From: Lelliottia nimipressuralis
GTDB lineage: Bacteria > Pseudomonadota > Gammaproteobacteria > Enterobacterales > Enterobacteriaceae
Length of the DNA stretch: 64,000 nt
Assembly: GCF_004402045.1 (NCBI RefSeq)
Contig: NZ_SOMG01000014.1
Coordinates: forward strand, 124,001-188,000
Direction: 5' to 3'
Shown: positions 33,526 to 47,842 of the stretch, piece by piece
Layout of the letters: the number at the start of each line of letters is the position of its first letter
How positions within the stretch are numbered: the stretch's first letter is position 1
The notes under the pieces: generated by a model
Databases searched by the model: none
What the model was told of the DNA's origin: nothing
The model's input: the letters and a program-made list of their open reading frames with translations, nothing else
Position numbers and translations under genes: made by a program

Positions 33526-35640
33526 CTAGTTTCGGTTACGGGTGACTTTAATCACGTCCGGCATGACGCGGATCTTGCGCATAATATTCGCCAGATGCAC
33601 GCGGTCGCGGGCGGTCAGACGAATAAAGGCGCTATAAACGCGGCCATCTTTTTCTTCCGTGTTCAGGCTTTGAATATTGGAAGACGCCGTGTTGATCGCT
33701 GCCGTCAGGTTCGCAAGGGCACCCTGGTGGTTGAACATATCCACCTTAATTTCGGTGATAAACTCCTGCGCGGTCTCTTTATCCCACTCGACCGCCATAA
33801 ACTTCTCCGCTTCTTTTTGATAGCCGCGGATGTTACGACAGGATTCATGGTGGATAACCAGCCCTTTACCCGGGCTGACGTGCGCAATAATCGGGTCGCC
33901 AGGGATTGGACGGCAACATTTTGCGAACGTGATAAGCACCCCGTCCGCGCCTTTAATCGGCAAGTGTCCGTGGCTTTGTGTGGTGGCAGGCACGGCGGTC
34001 GTGTCGCCTTGCTGCAGGTTCTTCGCTACCACCACGCTCATGGCGTTGCCGAGGCCAATCTCTGCCAGCAGATCGTCAAGCGACGCGAGCTTCATGCGCT
34101 CCAGCTCATGCTGGATATTTTCCTGCGGGATTTCAGCCAGCTTGCGGCTACCACCCAACGCGTGGTTGAGAAGACGACGCCCAAGGCTGACGGAATCATC
34201 ACGCTTGAGGTTTTTCAGCAGCTGGCGGATTTTGGCGCGCGCTTTGGAGCTCACGACAAAGTTCAGCCAGGCCGCGTTCGGACGTGCGCCCGGCGCAGTA
34301 ATGATTTCCACCGTCTGGCCGCTGGAAAGCGGCTGAGACAGCGGGTAAGGCTGTCTGTCGACGCGGGCACCCACGCAGGCATGCCCGATGTCGGTATGCA
34401 CGGCGTAAGCGAAGTCGACCGGCGTTGCGCCCGCAGGCAGTTCGACAATGCGCCCTTCTGGGGTGAAAACGTAAATCTCATCCGGGAAGAGATCGGATTT
34501 GACGCTCTCGATAAATTCAAACGAGCTACCCGCACTCTGCTGCAGTTCCAGCAGGCTCTGCATCCAGCGCTGGGCGCGGATTTGTGCGGTCGTGCTGCTT
34601 TCGCCACCGTGCTCTTTATAGGCCCAGTGTGCGGCAACACCCATCTCCGCCATCTGGTCCATGTCTTCGGTGCGAATTTGCACTTCAACAGGCACGCCGT
34701 GTGGCCCGATCATCGAGGTATGCAAAGATTGATAGCCGTTCGCTTTTGGAATGGCGATGTAATCTTTCATGCGACCCGGACGCGGTTTATACAGGCTGTG
34801 CATCTGCCCCAGCACGCGATAACACGTGTCGGAGTCGTGGACAATTACGCGGAAGGCGTAGATATCCATGATCGAGTGAAAACGCTGCTCTTTGAGCACC
34901 ATTTTGCAGTAGATGGAGTAAAGATGTTTTTCGCGACCGCTGACGCGGCATGGAATGCCTGCTTCCTGTAAGCGCCCTTCAATTTCAGAGAGGATCTTTT
35001 GAATCATCTCTTTACGGTTACCGCGTGCGGCTTTAACCACCTCTTTAATCACGCGATAGCGGTTCGGGTACAACGCTTCAAAACCCAGCTCTTCCAGCTC
35101 GGTTTTAATGTGATGAATACCTAAACGGTGCGCCAGCGGACTGTAGATTTCGAGGGTTTCACGGGCAATGCGGCGACGTTTGTCCGGGCGAAGTGAGCCC
35201 AGCGTGCGCATATTGTGGGTACGGTCAGCGAGTTTGATGAGAATGACGCGGATATCCTGCACCATCGCCATAATCATCTTGCGGAAGTTTTCGGCTTGCG
35301 CCTCTTTCTTGTCGCGGAAATTCAGCTTATCAAGCTTAGAGACCCCTTCCACCAGTTCGGCAACGCTTTTGCCAAACAGCTGTTCCATGTCCTGGTAAGT
35401 GGCAGGGGTATCTTCAATCACGTCGTGCAGCAGAGCGGCCATCAGCGTTTCGTGGTCGAGTTTCATCTCGGCCAGAATACAGGCCACCGCTACCGGGTGC
35501 GTGATATAGGGTTCACCGCTTGAACGTGTCTGGCCCTCGTGAGCGTCACGTGCAACGAGATACGCCTGCTGAAGACGCTTAATCTGGTCTTCAGGCAGGT
35601 AGGTTTGAATCAGTTGATTCAGGCTTTCAAACAGATACAA
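33526..35640 (-). CDS. spoT: Bifunctional (p)ppGpp synthetase/hydrolase SpoT
   Basis: This 704-residue protein has, in order, an HD hydrolase domain (LLHDVIEDT near residue 70), a RelA/SpoT synthetase domain (about 200-350), a TGS domain (about 385-450) and a C-terminal ACT domain (from about 620). SpoT degrades the alarmone ppGpp and makes it under carbon or lipid stress. It lies between rpoZ and trmH as in E. coli. Confidence 0.97.
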   Translation of the reverse strand: MYLFESLNQLIQTYLPEDQIKRLQQAYLVARDAHEGQTRSSGEPYITHPVAVACILAEMKLDHETLMAALLHDVIEDTPATYQDMEQLFGKSVAELVEGVSKLDKLNFRDKKEAQAENFRKMIMAMVQDIRVILIKLADRTHNMRTLGSLRPDKRRRIARETLEIYSPLAHRLGIHHIKTELEELGFEALYPNRYRVIKEVVKAARGNRKEMIQKILSEIEGRLQEAGIPCRVSGREKHLYSIYCKMVLKEQRFHSIMDIYAFRVIVHDSDTCYRVLGQMHSLYKPRPGRMKDYIAIPKANGYQSLHTSMIGPHGVPVEVQIRTEDMDQMAEMGVAAHWAYKEHGGESSTTAQIRAQRWMQSLLELQQSAGSSFEFIESVKSDLFPDEIYVFTPEGRIVELPAGATPVDFAYAVHTDIGHACVGARVDRQPYPLSQPLSSGQTVEIITAPGARPNAAWLNFVVSSKARAKIRQLLKNLKRDDSVSLGRRLLNHALGGSRKLAEIPQENIQHELERMKLASLDDLLAEIGLGNAMSVVVAKNLQQGDTTAVPATTQSHGHLPIKGADGVLITFAKCCRPIPGDPIIAHVSPGKGLVIHHESCRNIRGYQKEAEKFMAVEWDKETAQEFITEIKVDMFNHQGALANLTAAINTASSNIQSLNTEEKDGRVYSAFIRLTARDRVHLANIMRKIRVMPDVIKVTRNRN

Positions 35641-35659
35641 GGGCGACCCGCAGGTTTAA

Positions 35660-35935
35660 TTAACGACGACCTTCAGCAATAGCGGTTACGGCCTGCAGTT
35701 CTGCGGCTTCCTGCTCTTGCTGCTCCTGGCGCTCACGCACGTCGAGGATCTGGTTGTTGATCAGACCTTCTTCGATTTCGCGAAGTGCAATAACGGTGGT
35801 TTTATCGTTTTCTTCCGGTACCAGCGGATCTTTACCGCCTACCTGCATCTGACGAGCGCGACGCGCGGCGACCAGCACCAGGTCAAAACGGTTACCAATT
35901 TTCTCTACAGCGTCCTGAACAGTTACGCGTGCCAT
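35660..35935 (-). CDS. rpoZ: RNA polymerase omega subunit
   Basis: This 91-residue protein starts [20 protein letters not shown] and has the RARQMQ segment that contacts beta-prime, as in E. coli omega. It helps assemble RNA polymerase and forms part of one ppGpp site. It is followed 19 bases later by spoT. Confidence 0.97.
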
Positions 35936-35989
35936 ACTTAAAATGCTCCACAGGTGAAGAAATGACTGGGCATGATACTGAATGTGGGT

Positions 35990-36631
<642 letters not shown>

Positions 36632-36798
36632 TTAGCGAAGAAGTCCTACATACGGGCTTATTATACACGTCGCCGCCGTGTGACGTAGCCTTTGTCACAC
36701 TTTTTCCCCTGGATTATTGAATTTTGCGTACCGTTTTCAGGTTTTATCTGTGGTTTACAGCAACAAAAAGAAATAACGGATAGCGCCTCGCACGGTGA

Positions 36799-38535
<1,737 letters not shown>

Positions 38536-38537
38536 AA

Positions 38538-39155
38538 TTAGTGTGCGCTGTGCTTGTAATGAAAAACGGGTAGCCCGAGCTTCAGACGCAGCGCGAGCAT
38601 GCGGGCCGTAAAGCCAAACAGCAATGTGGAGATGACCACCACATCCTGGTTAGAAACATAATGCTGCAGGGCGATATAGAGCACCGCTGCAGCGAAGGAT
38701 ATACCTGCATACAGCTCTTTCTGGAAAACCAGGGGAATGCGTTTGCAGAACATATCCCGCAGCACACCACCGAACACCCCTGTGACCACGGCAGCAATGG
38801 TGGCGATGACCGGCCCTTCACCCATATCGAGCGCAATTTGTGCGCCGATGATTGAAAAGACGATCAGCCCCAGCGCATCAAGCACCAGGAACAGGCGGCG
38901 TAGATGGGGCATAACGGGTGCCACAATGGTGGTTAATACGGCAGCTGTCGCCACGATAATCACATACTCAGGGTGTTTAACCCAGCCGAGTGGGTAATGG
39001 CCCAGCAGAATATCGCGCACGGAACCGCCGCCCAGCGCGGTTGCTGTGGCAATAATGATCACGCCGAAGGTGTCCATCCGGCGACGCCCGGCGGCCAGTG
39101 CGCCGGTCATGGCTTCTGCGGTGATACCAATGAGATAAAGAATGTGAAGCAGCAT
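38538..39155 (-). CDS. yicG: TRIC/UPF0126 membrane protein YicG
   Basis: This 205-residue protein has about seven membrane helices in two repeated glycine-rich halves ([13 protein letters not shown] and [15 protein letters not shown]), the mark of UPF0126/TRIC-like channels. The family includes glycine and cation transporters. It converges with ligB, 2 bases apart. Confidence 0.93.
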   Translation of the reverse strand: MLLHILYLIGITAEAMTGALAAGRRRMDTFGVIIIATATALGGGSVRDILLGHYPLGWVKHPEYVIIVATAAVLTTIVAPVMPHLRRLFLVLDALGLIVFSIIGAQIALDMGEGPVIATIAAVVTGVFGGVLRDMFCKRIPLVFQKELYAGISFAAAVLYIALQHYVSNQDVVVISTLLFGFTARMLALRLKLGLPVFHYKHSAH

Positions 39156-39320
39156 ATACCCTCCGGTGTGAACGCGTGGAGGTTAGCGATTTGTGCGCAA
39201 GATCACGATTGAGATTTTCTAAGGTGACTCAGTTTGCCATATAAAATTTTATCAATTTATGTTGAACAGGCTTGATGAAAGAGGGGTTATTGAGAAAAAA
39301 AGCAATTAGATGGATTAGAA

Positions 39321-39351
39321 ATAATAATGGGTGGTGCCGGCTGCACCACCC
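39321..39351 (-). terminator. Terminator of yicC
   Basis: Arms GGGTGGTGC and GCACCACCC form a 9-base stem with a 5-base loop just past the yicC stop. On the minus strand it is followed by ATTATTATTT. Confidence 0.7.
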
Positions 39352-39358
39352 GTAAACG

Positions 39359-40222
39359 TTACTCGATATTCTGAATCTGCTCGCGCATTTGCTCAATCAG
39401 AACCTTGAGTTCAATCGCTGAATTGGTCACCTCAGCGTTGATCGACTTAGACGCCAGCGTGTTCGACTCGCGGTTGAACTCCTGCATCATAAAGTCGAGG
39501 CGGCGGCCTACCGCTTCTTTCTTCTTCAGAATGTTGTAGGTTTCTTTAACGTGCGCTTCCAGACGGTCCAGCTCTTCAGCGACGTCAACGCGCTGCGCCA
39601 TCAGGACCAGCTCTTGTTCCAGACGGGTGTTTTCCAGCTGAACTTCCGCTTCTTCTAGTTTGGCGACCAGGCGCTCGCGCTGCCACTGCAGCACTTCTGG
39701 CATATGGGTGCGCACTTTCGCGACTTCAGCGGTTACGCCTTCAAGACGCTGCTCAATCATCCCTTTCAGTGCCTGGCCTTCGGTTTCGCGGGCAACGATA
39801 AAGTCGTCCAGGGTACCGTCGAGGGCTGCAAGGATTTCGGCGGCAATGGCATCCAGATCCTGCTCACCGGCGGCCATGACCCCAGGCCAGCGCAGAATAT
39901 CAACCGGGTTGATTTCGCCTTCATCGCTCTGCATTTTGACCCAGTTCGCCGCATTCACGAGCTGTTTCGCCAGTTTTTCGTTGAGGATCAGCTCACCCTG
40001 CGAGCTGGCATCAGGCTCGAAACGCAGGTTACATTCCACTTTACCGCGCGTCAGACGCGTACGGATACGCTCGCGTACAACAGGCTCAAGGCTGCGGAAC
40101 TGCTCCGGCATACGGAAATACGTTTCCAGGTAACGCTGGTTTACCGAGCGCATTTCCCATGTGGCGCTACCCCAGCTACCCTTGATTTCACGCCGGGCGT
40201 AGGCGGTCATACTGCGGATCAT
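39359..40222 (-). CDS. yicC: YicC-family endoribonuclease
   Basis: This 287-residue protein starts MIRSMTAYARREIKG and ends QMREQIQNIE, nearly identical in these blocks to E. coli YicC, which has been reported to act in RNA turnover. I chose the ATG at 40222, with GGGA 6 bases upstream, over one 6 bases earlier. It is divergent from rph. Confidence 0.95.
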   Translation of the reverse strand: MIRSMTAYARREIKGSWGSATWEMRSVNQRYLETYFRMPEQFRSLEPVVRERIRTRLTRGKVECNLRFEPDASSQGELILNEKLAKQLVNAANWVKMQSDEGEINPVDILRWPGVMAAGEQDLDAIAAEILAALDGTLDDFIVARETEGQALKGMIEQRLEGVTAEVAKVRTHMPEVLQWQRERLVAKLEEAEVQLENTRLEQELVLMAQRVDVAEELDRLEAHVKETYNILKKKEAVGRRLDFMMQEFNRESNTLASKSINAEVTNSAIELKVLIEQMREQIQNIE

Positions 40223-40305
40223 AGACATTCCCGTTTTTAAAGGAGAGATGGGGGGATTATAGCTTTCGGGGGCTTCTCAGGATAGGAATAAGCGTCCTTT
40301 ATCCG

Positions 40306-40311
40306 TATAAT
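40306..40311 (+). promoter_or_regulatory. -10 element of the rph-pyrE promoter
   Basis: A perfect TATAAT lies about 37 bases before the rph start, in the divergent space with yicC. The -35 match is poor. rph and pyrE are transcribed from here. Confidence 0.5.
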
Positions 40312-40347
40312 GCGCAGCCACATTCGTTTCAAGCCGGAGAATCCATC

Positions 40348-41064
40348 ATGCGTCCATCAGGTCGTAGCGCCAACCAGGTGCGTCCCGTCACCCTGACCCG
40401 TAACTATACAAAACACGCTGAAGGCTCCGTGCTGGTTGAGTTTGGTGATACCAAAGTACTGTGCACCGCGTCCATCGAAGAAGGCGTTCCGCGCTTCCTG
40501 AAAGGTCAGGGCCAGGGTTGGATCACCGCAGAATACGGCATGCTGCCGCGTGCGACCCATACCCGTAATGCCCGCGAAGCGGCAAAAGGCAAGCAGGGCG
40601 GCCGTACCATGGAAATTCAACGTCTGATCGCGCGTGCGCTGCGCGCCGCCGTTGACCTGAAAATCCTCGGCGAATTTACCATCACGCTGGACTGCGACGT
40701 GATTCAGGCAGACGGCGGCACGCGTACAGCCTCCATTACCGGCGCATGCGTGGCGCTGGCGGATGCCCTGAATAAACTGGTTGCGGCCGGTAAGCTGAAA
40801 ACCAATCCAATGAAAGGTATGGTTGCGGCGGTCTCCGTGGGCATTGTTAACGGTGAAGCGCTTTGCGATCTGGAATATGTTGAAGATTCCGCTGCCGAGA
40901 CGGACATGAACGTGGTGATGACCGAAGATGGTCGCATCATTGAAGTGCAGGGCACGGCAGAAGGCGAGCCGTTCACCCATGAAGAACTTCTTGCCCTGCT
41001 GGCTCTGGCCCGAGGGGGAATTGAATCTATCGTCACGACGCAGAAAGCGGCGTTAGAAAATTGA
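40348..41064 (+). CDS. rph: Ribonuclease PH
   Basis: This 238-residue exoribonuclease is full length: it starts [20 protein letters not shown] and keeps the C-terminal [16 protein letters not shown]. It is therefore not the frameshifted form of E. coli K-12. It trims tRNA 3' ends with phosphate. Its translation is coupled to the attenuator before pyrE. Confidence 0.96.
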   Translation: MRPSGRSANQVRPVTLTRNYTKHAEGSVLVEFGDTKVLCTASIEEGVPRFLKGQGQGWITAEYGMLPRATHTRNAREAAKGKQGGRTMEIQRLIARALRAAVDLKILGEFTITLDCDVIQADGGTRTASITGACVALADALNKLVAAGKLKTNPMKGMVAAVSVGIVNGEALCDLEYVEDSAAETDMNVVMTEDGRIIEVQGTAEGEPFTHEELLALLALARGGIESIVTTQKAALEN

Positions 41065-41068
41065 TTTT

Positions 41069-41097
41069 AAAGGCGACCAATGAGTCGCCTTTTTTTT
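41069..41097 (+). terminator. pyrE attenuator
   Basis: Stem AAAGGCGAC and GTCGCCTTT with a 6-base loop, then a run of T, sits just after the rph stop. In E. coli this terminator is overridden when low UTP slows polymerase and ribosomes translating rph keep close behind it, which raises pyrE expression. Confidence 0.92.
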
Positions 41098-41131
41098 GCC
41101 TGTAAGACAGAAAAACCAAAGGAGCAAATCC

Positions 41132-41773
41132 ATGAAATCGTATCAGCGCCAGTTTATTGAGTTTGCGCTTAACAAGCAGGTACTTAAGTTTGGCGAGTTT
41201 ACGCTGAAATCCGGGCGTAAGAGTCCCTATTTCTTCAACGCCGGGCTGTTTAATACCGGGCGCGATCTGGCACTGTTAGGCCGTTTCTATGCCGAAGCGC
41301 TGGTGGATTCCGGGATTGATTTTGACCTGCTGTTTGGCCCGGCCTACAAAGGCATTCCGATTGCGACCACCACCGCGGTTGCGCTGGCGGAACACCATGA
41401 CCGCGATGTGCCGTACTGCTTTAACCGCAAAGAGGCCAAAACCCACGGTGAAGGTGGTAATCTGGTCGGCAGCGCGTTGCAGGGCCGCGTTATGCTGGTC
41501 GACGATGTGATCACTGCAGGCACGGCGATCCGCGAATCGATGGAGATTATTCAGGCCAACGGTGCGACGCTGGCTGGCGTGCTGATTTCTCTGGATCGTC
41601 AGGAGCGTGGTCGTGGTGAAATTTCCGCTATTCAGGAAGTGGAGCGTGATTACAGCTGCAAAGTGACGTCGATTATCACCCTGAAAGACCTGATTGCGTA
41701 TCTGGAAGAGAAGCCTGAGATGGCGGACCATCTGGCAGCGGTACGTGCATACCGGGAAGAGTTCGGGGTTTAA
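41132..41773 (+). CDS. pyrE: Orotate phosphoribosyltransferase
   Basis: This 213-residue enzyme has the PRPP-binding motif [13 protein letters not shown] and the family start [14 protein letters not shown]. It makes orotidine monophosphate in UMP synthesis. The ATG at 41132 has AAAGGAG upstream. It follows rph and the attenuator, as in E. coli. Confidence 0.97.
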   Translation: MKSYQRQFIEFALNKQVLKFGEFTLKSGRKSPYFFNAGLFNTGRDLALLGRFYAEALVDSGIDFDLLFGPAYKGIPIATTTAVALAEHHDRDVPYCFNRKEAKTHGEGGNLVGSALQGRVMLVDDVITAGTAIRESMEIIQANGATLAGVLISLDRQERGRGEISAIQEVERDYSCKVTSIITLKDLIAYLEEKPEMADHLAAVRAYREEFGV

Positions 41774-41813
41774 TTGCATTGCCCGGTGACGTCAGGTTTA
41801 CCGGGCAATGCAA
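41774..41813. terminator. Long inverted repeat after pyrE
   Basis: TTGCATTGCCCGGT and ACCGGGCAATGCAA form a perfect 14-base stem with a 12-base loop directly after the pyrE stop, in REP-like sequence. It may terminate or stabilise the pyrE message. No T run follows. Confidence 0.6.
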
Positions 41814-41820
41814 CCTGTAG

Positions 41821-41848
41821 GCCGGATAAGGCGAGGCCGCCATCCGGC
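41821..41848. repeat. REP element
   Basis: GCCGGATAAGGCG...CCATCCGGC is a single REP palindrome between the convergent genes pyrE and slmA. Confidence 0.8.
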
Positions 41849-41855
41849 AATGATG

Positions 41856-42452
41856 TTACTGCAACTGCGCAGCCACTAACGGCCAGCGGGCGTCAAAATC
41901 GTCCGTTGGACGGTATTTGAATTCGCTGCGCACAAAACGTGAGAGCATGCCTTCGCAAAACGCCAGTATCTGGCTCGCTAGCAGCGTTTCATCAATGCTG
42001 TATCCTTCGCCTTCACGCATTTTCTTCTCGCGCAGTACCTGACGCAGCTGTGCTTCAATACGTTCGAAAAGCTGGTTAATGCGGCCCTGCAGTCTGTCCT
42101 GCTCGAACATCAGCGCGTGACCGGTTAGGATACGGGTTAAACCCGGGTTGCGTTCACCAAAGCCCAGGATTAACAGCACAATCAGACGCAGACGCGCGGT
42201 GGTGTCTTTTTCGTCTTTCAAAATCAGGTTGATGCGCGTGATCAGGCTGTCTTCAATAAATTCGATCAGGCTGTCGAACATCCGGGTTTTGCTCGGAAAA
42301 TGACGGTACAGCGCCGCCTCAGACACGCCCACAGAGGCGGCCAGTTTAGCGGTAGTGATGCGTTGACTGCCATCGCTGGATTCAAGCATCAGAGCCAGAG
42401 ATTGAAGTATTTCTTCGCGACGATTCCTTTTCGCGGTTTGTTTTTCTGCCAT
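41856..42452 (-). CDS. slmA: Nucleoid occlusion factor SlmA
   Basis: This 198-residue TetR-family protein has an N-terminal helix-turn-helix ([19 protein letters not shown]) and matches SlmA in length and position. DNA-bound SlmA blocks FtsZ ring assembly over the nucleoid. It follows dut on the same strand, as in E. coli. Confidence 0.96.
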   Translation of the reverse strand: MAEKQTAKRNRREEILQSLALMLESSDGSQRITTAKLAASVGVSEAALYRHFPSKTRMFDSLIEFIEDSLITRINLILKDEKDTTARLRLIVLLILGFGERNPGLTRILTGHALMFEQDRLQGRINQLFERIEAQLRQVLREKKMREGEGYSIDETLLASQILAFCEGMLSRFVRSEFKYRPTDDFDARWPLVAAQLQ

Positions 42453-42572
42453 GTTACAAAATACCCCTGAAAATAAGCACTTGCCAGGCTGTCATCCACA
42501 CAGCGACCGCAAACTGACGTTTGCGGTTTGTTATTGCATTATGGCGCTGTGGGAAACGTCTCTGTCGGGCGG

Positions 42573-43028
42573 TTATTTGCGCCCGGAATGGCCGAAGCCG
42601 CCTTCGCCACGGTCGGTGGCGTCAAAGTCTGCCACCAGGTTAAATTCTGCCTGTACCACCGGTACAAAGACCATCTGTGCGATACGTTCGCCGGGCTCAA
42701 TGGTGAAGCTGTCCTGACCACGGTTCCAGACGGAGACCATCAGCTGACCCTGGTAGTCAGAGTCAATCAGGCCAACCAGGTTACCCAGCACAACGCCATG
42801 CTTATGGCCCAGGCCAGAACGCGGCAGGATCACCGCCGCCAGAGACGGGTCAGCAATGTGAATGGCCAGGCCAGTCGGCACCAGGGTAGTGGCACCCGGC
42901 GCCAGTTCTACGGCGTCATCGAGACAGGCGCGCAGGTCAAGTCCGGCAGAGCCGGAGGTGGCATAGGTTGGCAGCGGGAATTGCTCGCCAACACGCGGGT
43001 CCAGAATCTTAACGTCGATTTTTTTCAT
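42573..43028 (-). CDS. dut: dUTP diphosphatase
   Basis: This 151-residue enzyme has the five dUTPase motifs: [38 protein letters not shown] and the C-terminal [10 protein letters not shown]. It hydrolyses dUTP to dUMP and keeps uracil out of DNA. Two ATGs are adjacent at the start; I use the second, as in E. coli. It overlaps the end of coaBC by 20 bases. Confidence 0.96.
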   Translation of the reverse strand: MKKIDVKILDPRVGEQFPLPTYATSGSAGLDLRACLDDAVELAPGATTLVPTGLAIHIADPSLAAVILPRSGLGHKHGVVLGNLVGLIDSDYQGQLMVSVWNRGQDSFTIEPGERIAQMVFVPVVQAEFNLVADFDATDRGEGGFGHSGRK

Positions 43029-44220
43029 CATAACGGGTAACGATCTCGTCGAGTAATTGTTGGCCCAGGAGTTCCTTGCGCTCAAGCGGTAAGACTTTAT
43101 CTCCATCCTGCCAGAAAAGGTGCAGTGCGTTGCTGTCGCTGTTAAATCCTTGTGTGGCCAGCGATACGTCGTTCGCGCAAATCAAATCGAGGTTTTTGCG
43201 GGTACGTTTTTGCCGGGCATATTCTTCCACATTATTTGTTTCTGCGGCAAACCCAACAACGTAAGGACGATGGCTTTTTAGTGCGGCGACGCCGGCGACA
43301 ATGTCCGGGTTTTTCACCATTTTTAGTGTTAATTCATCACCTTGCTTTTTTATTTTAGCCTCGGCGATGGTCTCAGCGCGATAGTCTGCGACGGCCGCAC
43401 AGCCGATAAATATCTGCTGGTTTTGCGCGTGTGCCTGCACGGCGTCCTCCATCTCCAGCGCGGTGGTGACGTCAACTCGCTTTACAAACGCAGGTGTAGG
43501 CAACGATACCGGGCCACTCACCAGCGTGACGTTTGCGCCGCGCTTTGCCGCAGCGGCGGCAATGGCAAAGCCCATCTTACCGGAGCTGTGGTTAGTGATA
43601 TAGCGCACCGGATCCAGCGGCTCCCGCGTGGGGCCCGCGGTAATCATGATGTTGAGATGTTGCAGATCGTTGACAGGCGAAAAATGGGCGGCGGCCATAT
43701 CAACAATCGTCAGCGGATCAAGCATGCGGCCCGGGCCAACGTCACCACAGGCCTGGCTGCCGCTGTCCGGTCCCCAGATAAGCAGGCCGCGTGCAGCCAG
43801 CGTCTCCAGATTGTGCTGGGTGGCCGCGTTGCGGTACATCTGCTGGTTCATGGCAGGAACGACGGCAACAGGCGCAGGCGTGGCCAGGCAAATGGTGGAG
43901 ACCAGGTCGTTTGCCATACCGGCTGCCACCCGCGCGATTAAATCCGCTGTGGCGGGGGCAAGGATAACCAGGTCTGCCCATTTCCCAAGCTCAATATGGC
44001 CCATTGCAGCTTCGGCGGCCGGATCGAGCAGGCTGTCAGATACCGGGTACCCTGAAACCGCCTGCAGGCTCAAGGGAGTGATAAAGGCTTTACCGCCTTC
44101 GGTGATCGCGACCCGCACATCTGCCCCGCGCTCGCGCAGACGACGCACCAGCTCCGGCGCTTTATAGGCAGCAATACCGCCGCTCACGCCAAGAACGATT
44201 TTTTTACCGGCCAGGCTCAT
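43009..44220 (-). CDS. coaBC: Bifunctional phosphopantothenoylcysteine decarboxylase/synthase CoaBC
   Basis: This 403-residue protein has an N-terminal flavin decarboxylase domain ([15 protein letters not shown], then the substrate motif PAMNQQMY and the flexible-flap Cys in GSQACGD). A C-terminal synthase domain follows, with [16 protein letters not shown]. It makes 4'-phosphopantetheine on the way to coenzyme A. Two adjacent ATGs follow a CAGGAAAG site; I use the second (MSLAG), as in E. coli. It is divergent from radC. Confidence 0.96.
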   Translation of the reverse strand: MSLAGKKIVLGVSGGIAAYKAPELVRRLRERGADVRVAITEGGKAFITPLSLQAVSGYPVSDSLLDPAAEAAMGHIELGKWADLVILAPATADLIARVAAGMANDLVSTICLATPAPVAVVPAMNQQMYRNAATQHNLETLAARGLLIWGPDSGSQACGDVGPGRMLDPLTIVDMAAAHFSPVNDLQHLNIMITAGPTREPLDPVRYITNHSSGKMGFAIAAAAAKRGANVTLVSGPVSLPTPAFVKRVDVTTALEMEDAVQAHAQNQQIFIGCAAVADYRAETIAEAKIKKQGDELTLKMVKNPDIVAGVAALKSHRPYVVGFAAETNNVEEYARQKRTRKNLDLICANDVSLATQGFNSDSNALHLFWQDGDKVLPLERKELLGQQLLDEIVTRYDEKNRR

Positions 44221-44390
44221 CATGATTCTTTCCTGTTGGGTTTCACCAGAGAGCGGGCATTTTATCACAATCCCCAAAACGAGGTGATTTTGTCCTTCGG
44301 ACACTTTGCGAGGCGCTACGCAAGTACGCAACGTGGTCGTCGAGCCACTGACTGGCCTGTGGCAGCATGCGGTAAAAAAGGAGAAAGAGC

Positions 44391-45059
44391 ATGGATGAAG
44401 AGGATGAGCAGCTGCTACCGCGCGAAAAACTACTGCGCTATGGCGTCACCCTGTTAAAAGACGATGAGCTGCTGGCGCTCTTTTTACGTACCGGAACGTC
44501 CGGGAAGACCGTATTTACGCTGGCAAAAGAGCTGATAGCGCATTTCGGTTCACTGCATGGGTTGCTGACCGCCGATCTGGCGCAGTTTAAGCACGTCGAG
44601 GGGATCGGCGTGGCAAAATATGCTCAGTTGAGAGGCATTGCTGAACTGGCCCGCCGTTTTTACAAGGTCCGCATGGAGGAGGAAGATCCGATCCTGACGC
44701 CCGCGATGACGCGTGAATTCCTGCAAAGCCAGTTAACCGATGCCGAGCGTGAGATCTTTATGGTGATCTTTCTCGACAACAGAAACCGGGTGCTGAAACA
44801 TAGCTGCCTCTTTGCGGGCACGTTAAGCCACGTCGAGGTGCATCCGCGTGAAATTGTGCGGGAAGCGATAAAAGTGAATGCAGCGGGCGTGATCCTCGCG
44901 CATAATCACCCCTCTGGCTGTGCAGAACCGAGCAGAGCTGACAAAGAAATCACCGAACGCATTATCAAATGCTGTCAATTCATGGACATTCGTGTGCTGG
45001 ACCATCTGATAATTGGCCGCGGAGAGTACATTTCTTTTGCAGAACATGGCTGGATTTAG
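44391..45059 (+). CDS. radC: RadC-family JAB1/MPN domain protein
   Basis: This 222-residue protein has an N-terminal helix-hairpin-helix part ([19 protein letters not shown]) and a JAMM metal site ([17 protein letters not shown]). This is the chromosomal RadC/YicR. Its role is not settled; the link to repair in E. coli was withdrawn. It precedes rpmB as in E. coli. Confidence 0.93.
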   Translation: MDEEDEQLLPREKLLRYGVTLLKDDELLALFLRTGTSGKTVFTLAKELIAHFGSLHGLLTADLAQFKHVEGIGVAKYAQLRGIAELARRFYKVRMEEEDPILTPAMTREFLQSQLTDAEREIFMVIFLDNRNRVLKHSCLFAGTLSHVEVHPREIVREAIKVNAAGVILAHNHPSGCAEPSRADKEITERIIKCCQFMDIRVLDHLIIGRGEYISFAEHGWI

Positions 45060-45101
45060 GCTATTTCTCGCGATCCATCGGGATCTTTGTCTGTTCGGGA
45101 C

Positions 45102-45130
45102 TTGAGCACACCGCCGAGTCAGCGTATACT
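45102..45130 (+). promoter_or_regulatory. rpmBG promoter
   Basis: TTGAGC (45102-45107) and TATACT (45125-45130) are spaced by 17 bases, a near-consensus sigma-70 promoter. The transcript would have about a 140-base leader before rpmB, long enough to hold regulatory structure. Confidence 0.8.
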
Positions 45131-45256
45131 ACGCCACCTTTGAGAATCTCGGGTTTGGCATTTGGGCCTGGCAATCGAGAGTTCACTTAGAACTATGCGA
45201 TGACCGGGCTGTAAAGCCTGACGAGGCGCCGATACCCCATACGAAGCTCGAGCTAA

Positions 45257-45514
<258 letters not shown>

Positions 45515-45533
45515 GTACTTAAAGAGGAAATAA

Positions 45534-45704
<171 letters not shown>

Positions 45705-45722
45705 TTTTAGTCTCCTTGTATT

Positions 45723-45750
45723 GAAAAACCCCGCAACTGCGGGGTTTTTT
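45723..45750 (+). terminator. rpmBG terminator
   Basis: ACCCCGC and GCGGGGT form a short GC stem followed by six T, just after rpmG. It is a typical intrinsic terminator. Confidence 0.93.
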
Positions 45751-45776
45751 GCATTCTGCATCTCAACGGAGGAACC

Positions 45777-46586
45777 ATGCCTGAATTACCTGAGGTAGAG
45801 ACCAGCCGCCGCGGCATTGAGCCCCATCTGGTCGGCGCGACTATTCTTCACGCGGTTGTCCGTAATGGGCGCTTGCGCTGGCCGGTATCCGATGAGATCC
45901 ATGCCCTGAGCGATAAACCCGTTCTTAGCGTGCAGCGCCGCGCTAAATACCTGCTGCTGGAACTGCCCGACGGCTGGATTATTATCCATCTGGGGATGTC
46001 CGGTAGCCTTCGCATTTTGACCGAAGAGCTGCCTGCGGAAAAGCACGACCACGTCGATCTGGTGATGAGCAACGGTAAAGTGCTCCGTTACACCGACCCA
46101 CGGCGCTTTGGTGCGTGGCTGTGGACGAAGGAGCTGGAAGGACATAACGTACTGGCGCATCTGGGCCCGGAGCCGCTCTCAGACGCGTTTAACGCGGAAT
46201 ACCTGCAAGCGAAGTGTGCGAAGAAGAAGACTCCGATTAAGCCCTGGCTGATGGACAATAAGCTGGTGGTCGGCGTGGGAAATATCTACGCCAGCGAATC
46301 GCTGTTTGCGGCCGGGATCCATCCCGATCGGCTGGCCTCTTCGCTGTCGGCGAAGGAGTGTGAACTGCTGGTCCGGGTGATTAAAGCCGTATTACTGCGC
46401 TCGATTGAGCAGGGCGGGACAACGTTGAAGGACTTCCTGCAAAGTGACGGCAAGCCGGGCTATTTTGCCCAGGAGCTGCAGGTGTACGGGCGCAAAGGCG
46501 AACCGTGCAGAGTCTGCGGCACGCCCGTTATTGCCACGAAGCACGCCCAGCGCGCGACGTTCTACTGCCGCCAGTGCCAGAAATAG
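45777..46586 (+). CDS. mutM: Formamidopyrimidine-DNA glycosylase
   Basis: This 269-residue enzyme has the catalytic N-terminal Pro after the initiator Met ([12 protein letters not shown]) and a C-terminal zinc finger with four cysteines (CRVCG and CRQCQ). It removes 8-oxoguanine from DNA. It converges with coaD. Confidence 0.97.
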   Translation: MPELPEVETSRRGIEPHLVGATILHAVVRNGRLRWPVSDEIHALSDKPVLSVQRRAKYLLLELPDGWIIIHLGMSGSLRILTEELPAEKHDHVDLVMSNGKVLRYTDPRRFGAWLWTKELEGHNVLAHLGPEPLSDAFNAEYLQAKCAKKKTPIKPWLMDNKLVVGVGNIYASESLFAAGIHPDRLASSLSAKECELLVRVIKAVLLRSIEQGGTTLKDFLQSDGKPGYFAQELQVYGRKGEPCRVCGTPVIATKHAQRATFYCRQCQK

Positions 46587-46588
46587 CG

Positions 46589-47071
<483 letters not shown>

Positions 47072-47842
47072 TCACGTTTTCTCTGAGTAGCCGCGGCAGA
47101 GCGCCCACAGCTCGGTGTATTTGTTGAAAGTATACTGGGCATTCACCACTGCCAGTAACCACCCCTGTTTACCGTCCAGTACGCCACCACGCAGCAGGAG
47201 CGTTTTCAGAAACGCGCCCAGCGTATGGGTGAAGATACCGCTCAGCGTGGCCTTCTTGCCGCGCTGGTGGCGCTCCTGCGCCCATGCGGTGGCATAGTTA
47301 AGCTGTTTACGCTGAAAGCTGGCGAAATCCCGACAGGTTAGGTGCAACAGGTCGCCCGCCAGAGGGATCACCTGGGCGCTATCGCAAGCCAGGGACTCAT
47401 GGACCAGGTTGTCGTTGTACTGATACCGCTCGCGCTCGTAGAGGCGCATCACGCGGTCTGGATACCAGCCGCTGTGGCGCATAAAACGGCCGAGGAAGTA
47501 GTTGCGGCGGGCGATGCTGTAGACCGCACCAGGCTGAGGCGAGGAAAGCACCGCCTGAATGGCCTGCTGAAGTTCTGGCGTGATGCGTTCGTCGGTATCG
47601 AGCATCAGAACATAATCGCCAGTGGCGTATCCCTGCGCGCGCTGGCGCTGGATTCCATAGCCTTGCCAGTCGGTGTTGATAAAGACCTTTGCGCCCGCTG
47701 CGCGGGCAACGTCCACCGTATTGTCCGTGCTGCCGGAATCGAGCACGACGATTTCGTCAGCCCAGGCGACGGAGGCCAGACAATCCGGAAGCAGGTCGGC
47801 GGCGTTTTTGGCGATCATCACGACCGACAGACGCGTTGACAT
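47072..47842 (-). CDS. waaE: Lipopolysaccharide core glucosyltransferase WaaE (GT2)
   Basis: This 256-residue family-2 glycosyltransferase has the start [17 protein letters not shown], the acidic pair region [10 protein letters not shown], and MLDTDERI as the metal motif. WaaE of Klebsiella adds glucose to heptose I of the inner core, and its gene lies between waaA and coaD as here. The ATG overlaps the waaA stop (TAATG). The E. coli K-12 core region lacks waaE. Confidence 0.88.
   Translation of the reverse strand: MSTRLSVVMIAKNAADLLPDCLASVAWADEIVVLDSGSTDNTVDVARAAGAKVFINTDWQGYGIQRQRAQGYATGDYVLMLDTDERITPELQQAIQAVLSSPQPGAVYSIARRNYFLGRFMRHSGWYPDRVMRLYERERYQYNDNLVHESLACDSAQVIPLAGDLLHLTCRDFASFQRKQLNYATAWAQERHQRGKKATLSGIFTHTLGAFLKTLLLRGGVLDGKQGWLLAVVNAQYTFNKYTELWALCRGYSEKT

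Noticed and set aside
33520..34971. Long open frame (483 codons) on the plus strand opposite spoT
   Set aside because: It is antisense to a clear spoT gene, has no family match, and arises from the high GC content and codon pattern of spoT.
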